64,000 bases of DNA. Source: Camellia lanceoleosa (taxonomy: Eukaryota > Streptophyta > Magnoliopsida > Ericales > Theaceae). Positions 11,264-23,966 of this stretch are shown piece by piece. Below the pieces are notes generated by a model. That model did no database searches. It was given only the letters and a program-made list of their open reading frames with translations, and was not told the origin of the DNA. Each line of letters starts with the position of its first letter. Within the stretch, counting starts at the first letter, position 1. A program made the position numbers and the translations under genes. The DNA lies in NCBI GenBank assembly GCA_025200525.1, contig CM045761.1, positions 42,230,190 through 42,294,189 on the forward strand, given 5' to 3'.

Positions 11264-11930
11264 TTTTTTCCTTAGGGTTGAAACTTATGTTATATGTAAT
11301 AGTGTTATTCATGTGCTCTTATGAAATACAAGAATTTTATTTATTTTTTATATAAAAAAGTTTTAATTATAATTGATATTAATAAAATATGTGATGATGG
11401 CAAACTACAATAACATAAAATGAATGTTTGCTATAAAATATCTACCGAAAAATACTAGAAATTCATCCTTACGGATCTCAAATTTACTCCGAATGTATTT
11501 GTGTGGTGGAGATTGAATTGATGAAGTATGAGTTCCGTATATGAAATGAATCTGAACCATTAATTTCTTTTTCTGGATAAATTCTACATTAAGAAAAATG
11601 AATTTGTAATATTGTTGAATATATACCATCACTCTGGCTTAAGAGGTGAAGAGTTTATCCTGCAAATATTTTCTCAATTTATTAAAAAATGGACATGAAA
11701 GTACATTTTATATGATGGTCACTTTAAAGAGTACCAAAAAAACAAGTATTATACACGTGGAGGGTGAATAAAAATAGTGATATAACATACAATTTTATCC
11801 AAGTATTAAGAGGAGGTTAAAAATATGGATCATAATTCTCTATAATTGATCTCTTTGTAATGGTCTTGATGTAGGAATTAAGTTTTAAAATAAAGTAAAT
11901 CTATATTGTTTTAGGATGTATGATTTTAAT

Positions 11931-12466
11931 CAAGGGCGGAGCCACCTAAGGTCTAGGGGGTCACGTGTCCCTCCTAAACTTTCAATATTTATACTGTTAC
12001 CCATATAGGTAAAGGTTATTTATTATGTATTCTTTACAAAATTATAATAGTGACCCTCCTTAAATTATGTAAAACTTTTTATTTTTTTAAAATTCTTTAT
12101 TTTATTATTTTGATTATTCTTATACACTTTTAATTGATAGGTCAAGATAAGAATTGAATCAATTGATGATTTATTTCTTATTATAGGATTTGTTTAGTTG
12201 CTTATTTCTCCTCATTGTGGAGCACTTTTTTGTCGAGTTGATAGGATTGAACTTATTGATTATTTGGTTAATGAAATTTAGTTATTGATTGTGGATTTAT
12301 AAGTCACCTTAATGTAAATATAAGGATAATTGTAATAAAAATAAACATGTATAAGTTTAATAATATCTCATTGTTACTTGTTATGGGAGAAGAAGAAAAA
12401 AAAAAAAAAACTAATGTTGTGATTAATGTGTGTCCCCTCTACATTGAATTTCTGGCTCCGCCACTG
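11931..12466. mobile_element. hAT-like MITE, 536 bp, with 8-bp target duplication
   Basis: The left end CAAGGGCGGAGCCAC and the right end, whose reverse complement is CAGTGGCGGAGCCAG, form imperfect terminal inverted repeats. ATTTTAAT flanks both sides exactly (11923-11930 and 12467-12474). An 8-bp duplication plus CAnnGGCGGAGCC ends fits the hAT superfamily. No transposase ORF, so it is non-autonomous. Confidence 0.85.
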
Positions 12467-12623
12467 ATTTTAATATCATTTTAATTTACTTTTAACTCAA
12501 ACTGTTGGATGATATATTTTGTTGACATGAATTGGGCATGAGAGAAAAAAAGGAATCCAATATTAAGACACCTGAAATCAGAAATTTCAATAAGGACAAT
12601 GGGTTGGCTGATTTGGGTTTTGA

Positions 12624-14062
12624 GAGTTATCCATTCACATGAAAGAATCACCAATTAAGTGGGGTTTGATTCAAAAGAGATTGGACAGGATTTTGGCTAC
12701 TTTAGAATATGATAATTGATAAGAACGAGTTATGGTAAAATACGTCTTATTATAATAAAAAGTGCTCATTACACGAAAACTATAGTAGAAAAATCAAACC
12801 AAAAAAATATTAATAGGAAATTAGGAGGAGATTTCAAACAAGACAAAATTATTTAGATTATGAGAGCACTATCTAGATTTTAGGGATTAATATACTAAGG
12901 GTTAGTTTGGCATAGAGTTAAAAAGTCATACTTTTCTAAAAAAAAATTTATCTTTAATGATCTTTTTTTCAAAATATGTTAAATTCTTTTACTTTTCGTA
13001 TTTGTCTTGTATAGACAAATTTAGGAGTTTCTTCACTAAAACTTTCAAAATTTAATATGTCAACTTTTTTTTAAGGTTTAGATGGCAAATTGACATGAAA
13101 GCTCTCTATCTAATAGGTCAAATCTATTAATCTATTACTAAAATAAAAAAATAAAAATAAATAAATAAATAAAAGAGGAAGAAGAAGAAGAAAGAAAAAG
13201 AAAGAAGGAAAGAAGGCATGACATGACATGGGAACAACCACAATTTGTACCAAATTGTATTGTTAGCTGCTTTTATTTGAAGAAAAAAGAAAAGAAAAAA
13301 AAAATGCATCAAGAAATTTTCATGTCAAAATTGACCGAAGGGATGATGTAAAAAGCCATGTTAGCTTTAGGTACACCGGATGGACTTCAAACTTGATGCC
13401 AAAATAGTTGTTGGAGTGCCACATTAGATTTGAAGTATTGGGTGGAGTTCTGAAAGATCGGATAAAGGTGTTGTAAGAAGTTAAAAAAAAAAAAAAATTA
13501 AATCCTAAAAAGATTTTTTTGAAATTTGAAGTTGAGTAGAATTTATAAATGTGAAGTTTTTTGAAATTTTTTTAACAAGTTCATTAAAAACAAAATAAAA
13601 AATAAACAATAAATAAATAACCAATAGTAAAGTTACTGAAAAAAAAAAAAAAGACAACCCCTGACACCCATAAATACTCAAAATGATCCTTGGCATGTCT
13701 GTCCGAGTTGGTGATGATTACAGCTGAAGTGGACTACTCTACATTTCTATTACGCAAAAATTTGGTTTTGTTTTTACCATACAATTTGACTCTCAATATC
13801 ACATAAATTTTTGTTATGTAAGTTGGACTCGTTCAAGATATGATGTATCTATTAATTACAGTATGTTATTTCAAGAGAAAAATTCTTTGATTTCAATTTT
13901 TGAATATCAGAAGTCCAATATAGACAAAGAACAATGGGGATTGTTTCTACGTATGCAAACTGAAGAATAAGATAGTTCAAGAAAGAAGTTTTAAATTTAA
14001 TTTGAATAGGTGAATAACCTAATTTTAATTTGTGTGAACATCTGAATTCATAGGGATTATGA
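12624..14062. repeat. Tandem duplication, copy A (about 1.44 kb)
   Basis: Copy A starts AGTTATCCATTCACATG and ends near AATTCATAGGGATTATG. Copy B begins directly after it with the same start. The copies can be followed base by base, with scattered substitutions and small indels throughout. No gene is visible; the content is AT-rich and includes (AAAT)n and A/G tracts. Copy A lacks the retroposon present in copy B and so serves as the empty site. Confidence 0.85.
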
Positions 14063-15454
14063 AAGTTATCCATTCACATGGAAGAATCACAAATTAAGTG
14101 GGGTTTGATTCAAGAGAGATTGGACAGGATTTTGGCTAATTTAGAATAGTGTTTATTGTACGACAATAGGTAAGAATCGAGTTATGATAAAATATGTCTT
14201 GTTATAATAAAAATGCTCATTACACGAAAATTACAGTAGAAAATCAAACCAGAAAAATATTAATAAGAAATTAGGAGAAGATTTCAAACGAGACAAAATT
14301 ATTTAAATTATGAGATCACTATCTAGATTTTAGGGATTAATATACTAAGGGTTAGTTTAGCATACAGTTAAAAAAATCATTTTTTCAATTTTTTTTTTTT
14401 TTTATCTTTAATGATCTTTTTTCAAAATATGTATATTTTTTCTTAGTTTTCACATTTGTCTTGTATAGACAAATCTAAGAGTTTCTTCCCTCAAACTTTC
14501 AAAATTTAGTATGTCAAATTTTTTTGAAGGTTTGGATGGCAAATTGACATGAAAGCTCTCTACCCAATATGTCAAATCTATTATTAACAAAAAAGAAGAA
14601 AAGAAAGAGAAGGCATGACATGACATGGGAACAACCACAATTTGTACCAAATTGTACTGCTAACTGCTTTTATTTGAAGACAAAAGAAAAGAAAAAAGAA
14701 AAAGAAAAAGAAAAAAAGAAAATGCATCAAGAAATTTTCATGTCAAAATTGACGCAAGGATGATGCTAAAAGCTATGTTAGTTTTTGGTACACTGGGTGG
14801 AGTTCAAACTTGATGCCAAAATAGTTGTTAAAGTGCAACATTAGATTTGAAGTATCGGGTGGAGCTCTAAAGTATCGGATAAAGGTGATGTAAGAAGTTT
14901 AAAAAAAAAAAATTTAATCCCAAAAAGGGTTTTTTGAAATTTGAAGTTGAGTAGAATTTATAAATTTAAAGTTTTTTGAAATTTTTTTAGCAAGTTCACT
15001 AAAAACAAAACAAAAAACAAAATAAATAAATAAACAATCAAAAAAAAAAAAAAAAAACCATAGCAAAGTTACTAAAAAAAAGGGTTCTCTGTGTGGCACT
15101 GCTTGGGAAAAGGAAAGGGGTTTCGACCTCCGGCCACCTCTCTCCCCCCTTTTCTCTTTCAGCTTCTGTCAAATAAGTTTTTGGAGCTTTTCTTTCCAAT
15201 CTCTCCCTCTTTGTGAGGCGTTTTTCTTCCCCCCATGGTGGAAGTATGTTGGGTTTTTCTCATTCATCCTGCCAGCGTGGATCTACTACAGATTTAGTTT
15301 GAGGTTAAGTTTTCTGGTCTTCTTTTTTGTTTTTGTTTGTATTTTGGTTTGGTTTGATTTTGGAATCCATCAATGCTTAATATAGCTTACCCACTTTGTG
15401 GTTGGATTATGTGATTCATCCTCGATATGCTCTATGGCCGATTGTTTGGCCTCT

Positions 15455-17886
15455 TGTCACAACCCAAACCCGCCCCTATGGGTTTAGCATCAGAATCGCC
15501 AAGATGTCCGTGATTCCGAAGGCCTATATGATAAAAAAGATAATTGAAGTCTGAGAGAAAGAGGCCAATCTGAGAATTAAAAGATGTCCAATGAGTCAGG
15601 ACAATCAGATGCAAAAAGACTTTTCATACATATACACATAAACAGTACATATACATCCATATACAGTTATCCAGGACAGGGACCTAATCCCTATTAGAAC
15701 AGTATAGGACAACATCATCAGTCTATACAGTATTACAAGACCAGATACAAAAAGGGGAAATCCAAAACACCCCAAAAGCCCTAGCTTGAAGGACTTGGAA
15801 CCTCTCAGTGAGGTACAGTGGTTGGCTTGACAAAACTGGAGTTTATCCTGACGCTTCTAGCAACGGTCCGGTGCTTGTACATCTACATATATATATGAGC
15901 AGTGAGCTAAAGCCCAATGAGTAACATAATGCGTACAGAGGTTAAGAATGAATGTCCTTTCAGTATTGAAAACAGTCAATTATCAGTATATCAGTCATTT
16001 AGTTTTTGGCTCATTTTTGGTGCCATAACAGTCATTTAGAAATAGTCATATGTGGTACATCCAATAGCAAAACAGTACAGTAGGTCTTAACAGACCGAAC
16101 GGTCAGTTGATGGCCATCATATCAGTAAACAGTAGTGGTTCCAACATGGGAACCGACAGAGATCTCTGTGACAGTAGTAGTACAATACTGATGATAAAGA
16201 TGGGTTGCTAAAATACCTGTCTGATTCACAATTAGGATATCATTCAATCAGTAACAGTATCATTTCAGAAAACAGTATAGTTCGATTATTCAGAAGATAA
16301 TCATTATTGAACATATCTTTACATCATTGTTATTCACAGAGTTCTGGGCTACAGATAAGCTAGAGCGTCCCCTCGGATGCCAAGTCTACAATTATAGAAT
16401 GAACACATACTAAGCTATATAGTTTGGAAATAACAACTTAATCCCTAATTTGCCTCGGTGTGGTTCTATATCAATATCTTCATTAAGATGCTTTAAACTA
16501 GGCCTAAGAATGCCTACAATGAAATGAGGATGCAAAGATGCACTTTAAAAACATTTTCAGAATTTTCAGAAAAACAGGGTCCCACTCGAGTGTGGATTTC
16601 CCCGCTCGAACGGACATGCAGACAAAGGTTCCCCGCTCAAGCATCACTTCCCACGCTCGAGCGGACTGCAAAACATGGCAAAAGTACTGGATGTGTGAAA
16701 ATCACGCTCGATGGACGCTGGACACCCGCTCGAGCGTGTGATACAATCCCCCGCTCGAGCGTCCAATACTCCGCTCGAGCGGACTGTAAAACAGTGCAAA
16801 GTGCTGGGAGCACGTATTTCACGCTCGAGCGCCAATTTCTCTGCTCGAGCGTGAGTCCAAATTCTGGAAATCCCATATTTGAACCTCAAGCTCAAAATCA
16901 AGTTTTAATACATCAAATTCGATCCTCTTGAGCTAATTTTCTGGAAAACACTTGTAAACTTATAGTATTACATGATTCAAAGCTCAATTTGTAAAATCAA
17001 AGCCCAAAGGTGAGTCAATTAAATCCATTTTCAAATCAAAGTTCAAGAACATACTTCCAATGTGACATGCATGACTTTTAAACAACTTCAAGCTTCAAAG
17101 ACATGCTCAAATGAGCCAATTTCTCCAAAAACAAGATGAACTCATGGTCTAATGCAAAAATATGGACATGCATGTAGAATTTCATGAACAATAACTTCAA
17201 AACTCAAGAATGGCAACATGCATGCATGGATTAAGCTCTTAATTCAACATATGAAGCTAATTCATGTCTTAATCTCTAGACTTCCATAAACCATGCAACA
17301 TATAACTTGAATACATGAACAAGAAGGTGAAGACTTTACCTTGAGTCTTGAATTATAAGAAGAGAAGCTCAATTTGCCAAATTCTCTTCAAAACTACTAA
17401 ATTTCCAAGCAATGCAAGATGAAGACAAGTTTCTTCTAGCTCCCTCTCTCTCTAGTCGGTTGAGTCTAAGGAAATGGCTGAGGAAATGTTTTGCCTAAGT
17501 GTATTCAAGCCTCAATATGTGTAAGGAAGTGGGCCACTAAGTGGCAAAGTTTGCAAATAAGGCAACTCTTGTAATTTAACAACATTTGATCTAATTTAAT
17601 CATACCAAATCACATTTCAATTAAATATGCCATAAAATCACATAAATTCTAATTAGCATAAAACATTAATCAATTTCATATTCGGCCGCCGATAAGGCCT
17701 TCAATTTGCATCTAAAGCATGAAACATGAATAGATGCATCTAACAGTCAACAGATAGAAATGCAAATAACACAATATATTTATGCAATTAATTCAGAATT
17801 TCAGTCTAATCATTTACTTATCGATTCGATCCACAGTTTAGCGAAGCGATAGTCTTATCAAGATGCAAAGAGTGAGGGTTGTCACA
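15455..17886 (-). mobile_element. Solo LTR, 2.4 kb, minus orientation
   Basis: It begins TGTCACAACCC and ends GGGTTGTCACA, the reversed ends of a TGTGAC...GTGACA LTR. Flanks are CCTCT (15450-15454) and CATCT (17887-17891), a 5-bp duplication with one mismatch. No internal retrotransposon genes are present. The minus strand carries a GA-rich leader and AAG/GTAAAG donor (GT at 17339-17338). A dense cluster of CGCTCGAGCG sites lies at 16571-16850. A mid-portion (about 15985-16140) matches sequence at 60000-60110. Confidence 0.8.
16571..16850. repeat. Cluster of CGCTCGAGCG palindromes
   Basis: About ten exact or near-exact copies of the 10-bp palindrome CGCTCGAGCG, or its CTCGAG core with GC flanks, occur in 280 bases at irregular spacing. 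Related clusters occur in other LTRs of the window. Confidence 0.8.
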
Positions 17887-18419
17887 CATCTGCTTGCAAT
17901 ACGAGCACAAGCACAAGTTGTGCAGCTAGATATCTTCATAGCTTTACTCCTGTGTGTTGTTTGTTTTCATCTTTCCTTTGCTTGATATAAGTTTATCTCT
18001 TGGATGTATTCCTCTTTGAATGTGTTGTTTGGCTACATTAATGGAAATTTCTATTCTGATAAAAAAAAAATAAAAAAAAAAAAATTACTAAAAAAAGACA
18101 ACCCCAAACACCCATAAATACTCAAAATGTTACTTGGCAAGTCTGTCCAAGTTGGCGACAATTACAACTGGAGTGGACTACTCTACATTTCTATTAAGCA
18201 AAAATTTGGTTTTGTTTTTACAATACAATTTGACTCTCAATATCACATAAATTTTTATTATGTAAGTTGGACTCGTTCAAGATATGATGTATCTATGAAT
18301 CACAGTATGTTATTTCAAGAGAAAAATCCTTTGATTTCAATTTTTGAATATCAAAAGTCCCATATAGACAAAAGAACAATGGGGGATTGTTTCTACGTAT
18401 GCAAATTGAAGAATAAGAT

Positions 18420-18812
18420 CAAATTAGAATCAAGTCAAATGAAGTTCAAGAAATAAATTTTAAATTTAATTTGAATAGGTGAATGACCTAAATTTAATTT
18501 GTGTGGACATTTGAATTCATAGGGATTATGACTATATCTATTTAAATGAGTTGCCTACTTATCTAAATTGAGAAACACGTTCAAATTGGAATAAAGTCAA
18601 CTACAATTCAAGAAAGAAAATTTGGTTTTAATTTAAATGGATGCTGACCCACGTTTAATTTGGGTGAACACTTGATTTCACACGGATAATTACTGTACCC
18701 ATTCAAATAAGTTGTCTACATATCTGAATCTAGGAATAAATCTGAAACATAATCAAGTCGACTATAATTCAACAAAGAAAATTTAGGTTTTAATTTGAGT
18801 GAGTAACATTTG
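18420..18812. repeat. Degenerate tandem repeat, unit about 155 bp
   Basis: Two to three divergent units share the order: AATTCAAGAAAGAAAATTT, TTTAATTTGNGTGNACA, TTGAATTCATAGGGATTATG or its variant, then AAATGAGTTGCCTAC. One unit overlaps the end of copy B of the large duplication and further units follow. Confidence 0.6.
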
Positions 18813-21800
18813 ATTTTATTTTTGACAATGCAATAATTGTCAAATGGATTTGTAATCAATGTAATCCACAATAAAATTTTCTTGTATAAGTCACAAAAAT
18901 TGTGGCAATTAAATTTGGATTCTTAGTAGACTATATTTAATTTGAGAGATGAATACAAACTTGATGAAATTAGGCGGACTTGCATGCCAGTCTTATAGAC
19001 CAGACTTAATACCCAATAAGACTTGTTTCAATTAATAGGTCTACGTTTTTAAATTTATCCTCACAAACCAACCCATTAAACTACAATTTTCAACCCACAC
19101 TGATTCTCATAACGAACTCACTGCTTTTCCAAAAATTCTCAATGACAGAAAGAAGGAATTTCAAAATTACATAAAACAACAATATTACAGACCTCCAAAA
19201 AATACAATCCTCCACTTACCTATAATTGGTCTAAGAGGGAAAGAAAAGAAAAAACAAAACAAAACAAAAACACAAAAACAAAAACAAATGATTGGTCCAT
19301 ATCATTTTGAGGGTCATGGAAGTCTCGAACTTTGAGAGTCCCAAGCATTTTTGTTACATAAAAACCTCACTCAAGATTTATTATGGACCAATCAATAGGA
19401 TCGATTGGTAATTTTGCCATGAAATTGTGGGTCTGAATAAAGCCTTGAGAGGCTACGTATTTGGTCCACAATTAGATGATAGTTTTCAAGACTTTTAATG
19501 TGGCCTTTAAAGCCATTGACCTGTATTTTTGTTGGGCCTTTTTAAAGGCTTTTAAAGTTGGAACTTTGGGCCTGTAAAGGAAAAGCAAGCAAAGTTGCTA
19601 TTGAATCTAGTCTCATAGACGGGCACTAACCGATAGGGCTCCTATATAAAATTTAAAATTTATCTAATCTGAAAATAAAATATTTTGTATCAATTAATCT
19701 TATATATTTTTAATTATTATAAAAAAAATCTTTTTTAAAAAAAAATTAAATACGCTGCTACATCCTACTACCGCCGGACTTTCATTAGATAGTCACTAGA
19801 GACTTGCTCGAATATTCAACATCACCGGAAAGTCATTAGAGTATTGCTAAAAATTAGCTGGAGTGTTATGAATGTCATTGGAAGTTGCTGAAATGTCCAG
19901 AACATCACTGGACGTCAAGAACATCGCAGGAGACTTATCGGAATATTCATAATATTACCGAAAAAAAATAAATGAAGAAATTAGAGTGAACAGTCATAAC
20001 AAAATGTGATAAATATTGATAAATTGAAAGGAAAAAAAAAAGTAACATATGGAGAAAAAACATAAGTTATTTTTCAATTTTTGTATGATTTAAACAAATA
20101 ATCTCTTATAGTGATCAAACTAAAAAGTATGCTTTGAAATTGTAAAATTTTTACAATTTCAATGCATAATGCTATTAAACATTTCTACTACTATTAATCA
20201 AATTGAAAACATGCTACTAAACTATAAAATTTTACAATTTTAAATAATGTTTTGAAACTACACAAAATTTTCAATTTTAAAGCATAATTCATTTTAACAT
20301 CTAAAAAATTGAAATTGCAAAATTTTATAATTTTCACTACCTATAACTAAAACTCAAAAAAAAAAAAAAAATTTAGAATTTGAAAATTTTTCCCATTAAA
20401 ACAAGAAAAGAGAAGTGTGTAGCAGAGAAAAAAAAAACTGAAAAATTGAAGAAAAGAGACAGACATAGAGAAAGGATTGTACTCTGATAATCATTTTTGG
20501 TTTAGATCTAGTTGGATTTGATATAAATTTATGCATCAATTTCATCAAAACTCATCTTTTTTATGGTTAGTGAGAGCGAAATAAGGAATTGGTGTTTAGT
20601 AGTTGTTGGTGAACCCTCAATCAATGAGTGATGGCCCTGTATATCAAAAAATGAAAGAGAAGAAAAAAGACAGAGAGAACTTTTGAGTTTACACAAAAAA
20701 ATTGTGACACTAAATAGAGTACACCTCTTTCAAACAAGACATGCGACTAATTTGTCCTTTATGAATGCTTGGGTTTTGGCAGGCGCAAATTAAAGGAGTT
20801 GTATGGCTGTCAACTTAGAGGCATTTAATGGACTAAAATTTGGGCTTGTTTGAAGCTAATGTTATGTTCCACCAATTTAATTTAAAATGGCAATTTCCAG
20901 AACTCTGCGGGCTGTTCAAATTTTATAGGCCTTCAGCACACTTTTAAGTTCTGTTTGGGCCATGAGTGCTGCCACTGTGAGCTAGGGCAATGCAAATAAA
21001 TTGCAAATTGTTCTAATCCAGATCAAACTGCACAGTTTGATTTAATTTTTTTAATATACTGTTTAGTTTTGGTTCTTAAAATAGGTGACTCATATTGATA
21101 GCTTGCTCTGTAATTTTATAATTAAAAATAAATAAAAAGTAAACATGATCATTATATCATTACTATAATTACATTAAGATATCTTCAATTAGTAGTGAAT
21201 CTCATCTTACTTTCCTCAATTATTAATGAATATTTACATTTTGACTCGATCAATTTGGAATGAGCAACGAATATACCGATCCACTCAAATTGATCGAACC
21301 GAATCGATTCGTTGCATTTTGAACGGATGCGTGATGACGAATAGACGGTTGTGGATTGATTTTTTTCAATCCGTCTAGTTTTGGACGGATGGCAGATTTA
21401 AGGTTCTTTTGGTCGCAACCGAACTATCAAATCGCGAGCACCCCTAGTAATTTGTAAAATTTTGTATTTTCAATTTGTTTAGATATTTTGTTTGTATTTT
21501 CAATTAAAAAAGAGTTTAAATATTCTATTGAATATGTTCTGTTGAAAAAGAGTTTTTAACTTGAATGTATTTTTGAATTGTAAAAAATAAATGCATTATT
21601 TATTTATTTTATTTTTTTTAAATCTAATTCTAAAAATAATAAATAAAAAAGATGATATATGCTGGTTGTTTTTTGTTTTCAAAAATAGTTATAGATGTAA
21701 CAATACAGAGTCATACAATCTCTACTATTGCTCTGTTCATGTTTTTGGTGGCTTGAATTATTTTCGTATTTTAAGAACCACATATTGTAATATTTTATAT

Positions 21801-23384
21801 GGATGAGGTATGTTGTAATTATAATATGTGGATCAGGTATGCAGTGATTGTAATATTCTTTTAAGTCATTGACAGAAATACTTTCTTTTTTTTTTTTTAA
21901 GAAGTACACAAGTTAAATTATACTTAAAATTTATAAAATTTTAAACTGCCAAGCTGATTCGCATCAATCCGCCAATCCGCTCATTCAATCGGCCAATCTG
22001 ACGGATGGATAGCAAATTGGACGTTCCGTAACTGCAACCGACCCGCATCTATCCCTACCATCAACTATAAAATCTATACAAATTTGTCCTTTATGGAAGC
22101 ATAAAAGTGATTATTTTTTGTTTTTATTATTATTATTATTATTATTAAGGATAAATTACACTAACCTCCCTTTAAGGTTTGAAAAAAAAAAAAAATACAA
22201 TAAACCTCACAAATTTGACATTAATACACTAGGCTCCTCAAAGATTTTATTTTATATAACATTTGGTCTCATTTGCATTAGAAATTTGTTAGTCGTATGA
22301 ATGAAAGAAAAAAAAGAATATATCTTTTCATTTCTTTTATATTAAAAAATATATATTTTACTTTATATATTTTTGTAATATGTGGATGAGGCATACAATT
22401 TATGTAAAATATTCTAAAGTTTCAAACTTTTTTTTTTTGAATGAGGCATGTAGTGATTGTAATACTTTTTTAAGTCATTGATTGTAATATATATATATAT
22501 ATTATTTTTTTTGAAGAAGTGTACAAGTTGAATTATGTTAAAAATTTATAAAATTTTAAACCGCCAAACCTACTTGCATCTACCAATTAACTGCTTAATC
22601 CATTAGTCACACATCCTAATCTATTTAATTGAATCTTGATTGATTTCTTCTCTAAGATTTTATTTTATATAACACTTTTCATTTCTTTTATAGTAAAATA
22701 TATATTTTACTTTATGTATTTTTGTATATTCGTACCGTTTACATTAATTTTAATATTTTTAATCTTACTAAACAGGAGGTTAATGAAATTATAAACATTT
22801 TTTGGATTAAGTATTTTGAAAATTGAATTTTTTCGTTTTCGTTTTCGTATTTTTTTTTTATTTTTAGTGAATATTTTTAAAATTTTAAATATTTTTTTTA
22901 CATTTTAGATGCACTTTACTTAGATGTATCTAAAAAGTAAAAAATTTGTGAAAAAATATTTTAAAAAATTAATAAATACATAAAAATACAAAAAATATAC
23001 TGAATTCTCTTTTTTTTTTTTTGTATTTTTTGTATTTAGTGAAGTTTTAAAAGATTTTTTTCACAATTTTTTTAATTTTTAGGTATATTTATGTTAGGTA
23101 TGTCTAAAAATTTTTAAAAAATTACTTAAAATATTAAAAAAATTCAATAAAAAAATATCAAAAACAAAAAAATAGAATTTTTTGAAAAATATTTTTGAAA
23201 AACTCTAACCAAGCAAATTGAAAGTTAAAAATCTCTAATCATCTTTTTTTTATGATTGTGAAAGTTAAAATGTATAAATTCATAAATAAGTAGGATAATA
23301 TGAAAATTGTCTATAGTTTAAGGGCCTAACGTAAAAACTTTCTTTTAAGGCCATTTTGGACATTTCCTGAGCAAAAAGACAACA
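18532..23384. other. AT-rich intergenic DNA upstream of RPS17
   Basis: No protein gene seen. It contains simple A/T tracts, a perfect 12-bp inverted repeat at 20136-20160, a (TTA)n tract near 22120-22146, a duplicated block (21838-22010 and 22435-22610) and GTCG-rich pieces near 21280-21440 and 21950-22060 that look like ends of old hAT-type MITEs. A block at 22147-22300 resembles another at 55085-55250. Confidence 0.6.
21838..22610. repeat. Two related blocks of about 170 bp
   Basis: The blocks 21838-22010 and 22435-22610 share GTAGTGATTGTAATA or its variant, TTTTTAAGTCATTGA, AAGAAGTNNACAAGTT and AATTTATAAAATTTTAAAC in the same order, with moderate divergence. Confidence 0.65.
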
Positions 23385-23505
23385 TATATACCAAACCCTA
23401 ATTCCCACTTCACTCCCTCCCTCAGAAAACCCTAGCCTCCTCTTCTTCCTCCATCGTCTCTCCCCAAAAAAACCCTAGCCTCCTCTCTCTCTCTCTGCTC
23501 CAGCC
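23385..23505 (+). promoter_or_regulatory. RPS17 promoter and 5' UTR with three telo boxes
   Basis: TATATA lies at 23385-23390. AAACCCTA motifs occur at 23393-23400 (AAACCCTAA), 23427-23434 and 23470-23477. A CT-rich leader follows. Telo boxes are a known element of plant ribosomal protein and translation-factor promoters that ties expression to growth. The start context GCCATGG is favourable. Confidence 0.75.
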
Positions 23506-23955
23506 ATGGGTCGCGTTCGCACCAAGACCGTGAAGAAATCATCGAGGCAAGTGATCGAACGCTACTACTCGAAGATGACACTTGATTTCCACACCAACAA
23601 GAAGATCTTGGAAGAAGTTGCGATCATACCCTCCAAGCGCCTCCGCAACAAGATTGCCGGCTTCTCCACCCACCTCATGAAGCGGATCCAGAAGGGTCCA
23701 GTTCGTGGGATCTCCCTCAAGCTCCAGGAGGAGGAGAGAGAGCGTCGCATGGACTTCGTCCCTGACGAATCCGCCATTAAAACTGACCACATCGAGGTCG
23801 ATAAGGAGACAATCGACCTCCTTGCTTCCCTTGGAATGAGTGAAATGCCTGGTGTTGTGCTTAAGGAAGAGATCGGGGTCTCTGCGCCGACGATTCCGCC
23901 GTATGGTGGTGGCCGTGGCGGTGGGTTCGGCGGCGGTGCTGGAAGGAGGTACTGA
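23506..23955 (+). CDS. RPS17: 40S ribosomal protein S17 (eS17)
   Basis: One uninterrupted 149-codon ORF begins [20 protein letters not shown], the conserved eS17 N-terminus. It contains [20 protein letters not shown] and [20 protein letters not shown], which contact 18S rRNA in the small ribosomal subunit head. The C-terminus is a Gly/Arg-rich tail ([16 protein letters not shown]), usual for plant eS17 and a little longer than in animals. No intron is needed and the length fits the family. It acts in the cytosolic ribosome. The start is fixed by conservation and by GCCATGG. Codons are markedly more GC-rich than the surrounding DNA. The gene appears intact and functional. Confidence 0.97.
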   Translation: MGRVRTKTVKKSSRQVIERYYSKMTLDFHTNKKILEEVAIIPSKRLRNKIAGFSTHLMKRIQKGPVRGISLKLQEEERERRMDFVPDESAIKTDHIEVDKETIDLLASLGMSEMPGVVLKEEIGVSAPTIPPYGGGRGGGFGGGAGRRY

Positions 23956-23966
23956 TGAGGCTGAAT

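Larger units (their letters stand above)
10708..11930. other. AT-rich intergenic DNA with microsatellite and short duplication
   Basis: No gene seen. It holds (TA)n(GA)n at 10919-10951 and a perfect 35-bp tandem duplication at 11194-11263 (unit begins TTGATTGTTGTTATTTGATA). Confidence 0.6.
15082..18084 (+). mobile_element. Poly(A)-tailed retroposon (LINE-derived or processed transcript), split by a solo LTR
   Basis: The body is 15082-15454 plus 17887 to about 18060, ending in an interrupted poly(A) tract. It is flanked by TTACTAAAAAAA at 15069-15080 and 18085-18096. Copy A of the surrounding duplication shows the uninterrupted target. A 12-bp duplication at an A-rich target plus a poly(A) tail indicates L1-type target-primed insertion. 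The 3' end (TTGTTTGGCTACATTAATGG before the tail) resembles plant L1 LINE ends. No ORF survives, so a processed transcript cannot be excluded. Confidence 0.75.
14063..18531. repeat. Tandem duplication, copy B, interrupted by insertions
   Basis: It matches copy A over 14063-15081 and again over about 18085-18531. The intervening 3 kb is a poly(A) retroposon carrying a solo LTR. Both copies end at AATTCATAGGGATTATG. Confidence 0.85.

Noticed and set aside
13127..15099. Phe/Lys-rich short frames
   Set aside because: Products of A/T homopolymer tracts in the tandem duplication; no conservation between copies A and B at the protein level.
16524..16931. Overlapping open frames of 67-135 codons on both strands
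   Set aside because: They arise from the CGCTCGAGCG palindrome cluster, which avoids stops in several frames. No family resemblance, and inside a solo LTR.
18127..18456. 109-codon frame with peptide-like composition
   Set aside because: The matching segment in copy A (13690-14000) is shifted and stopped, so the frame is not under selection.
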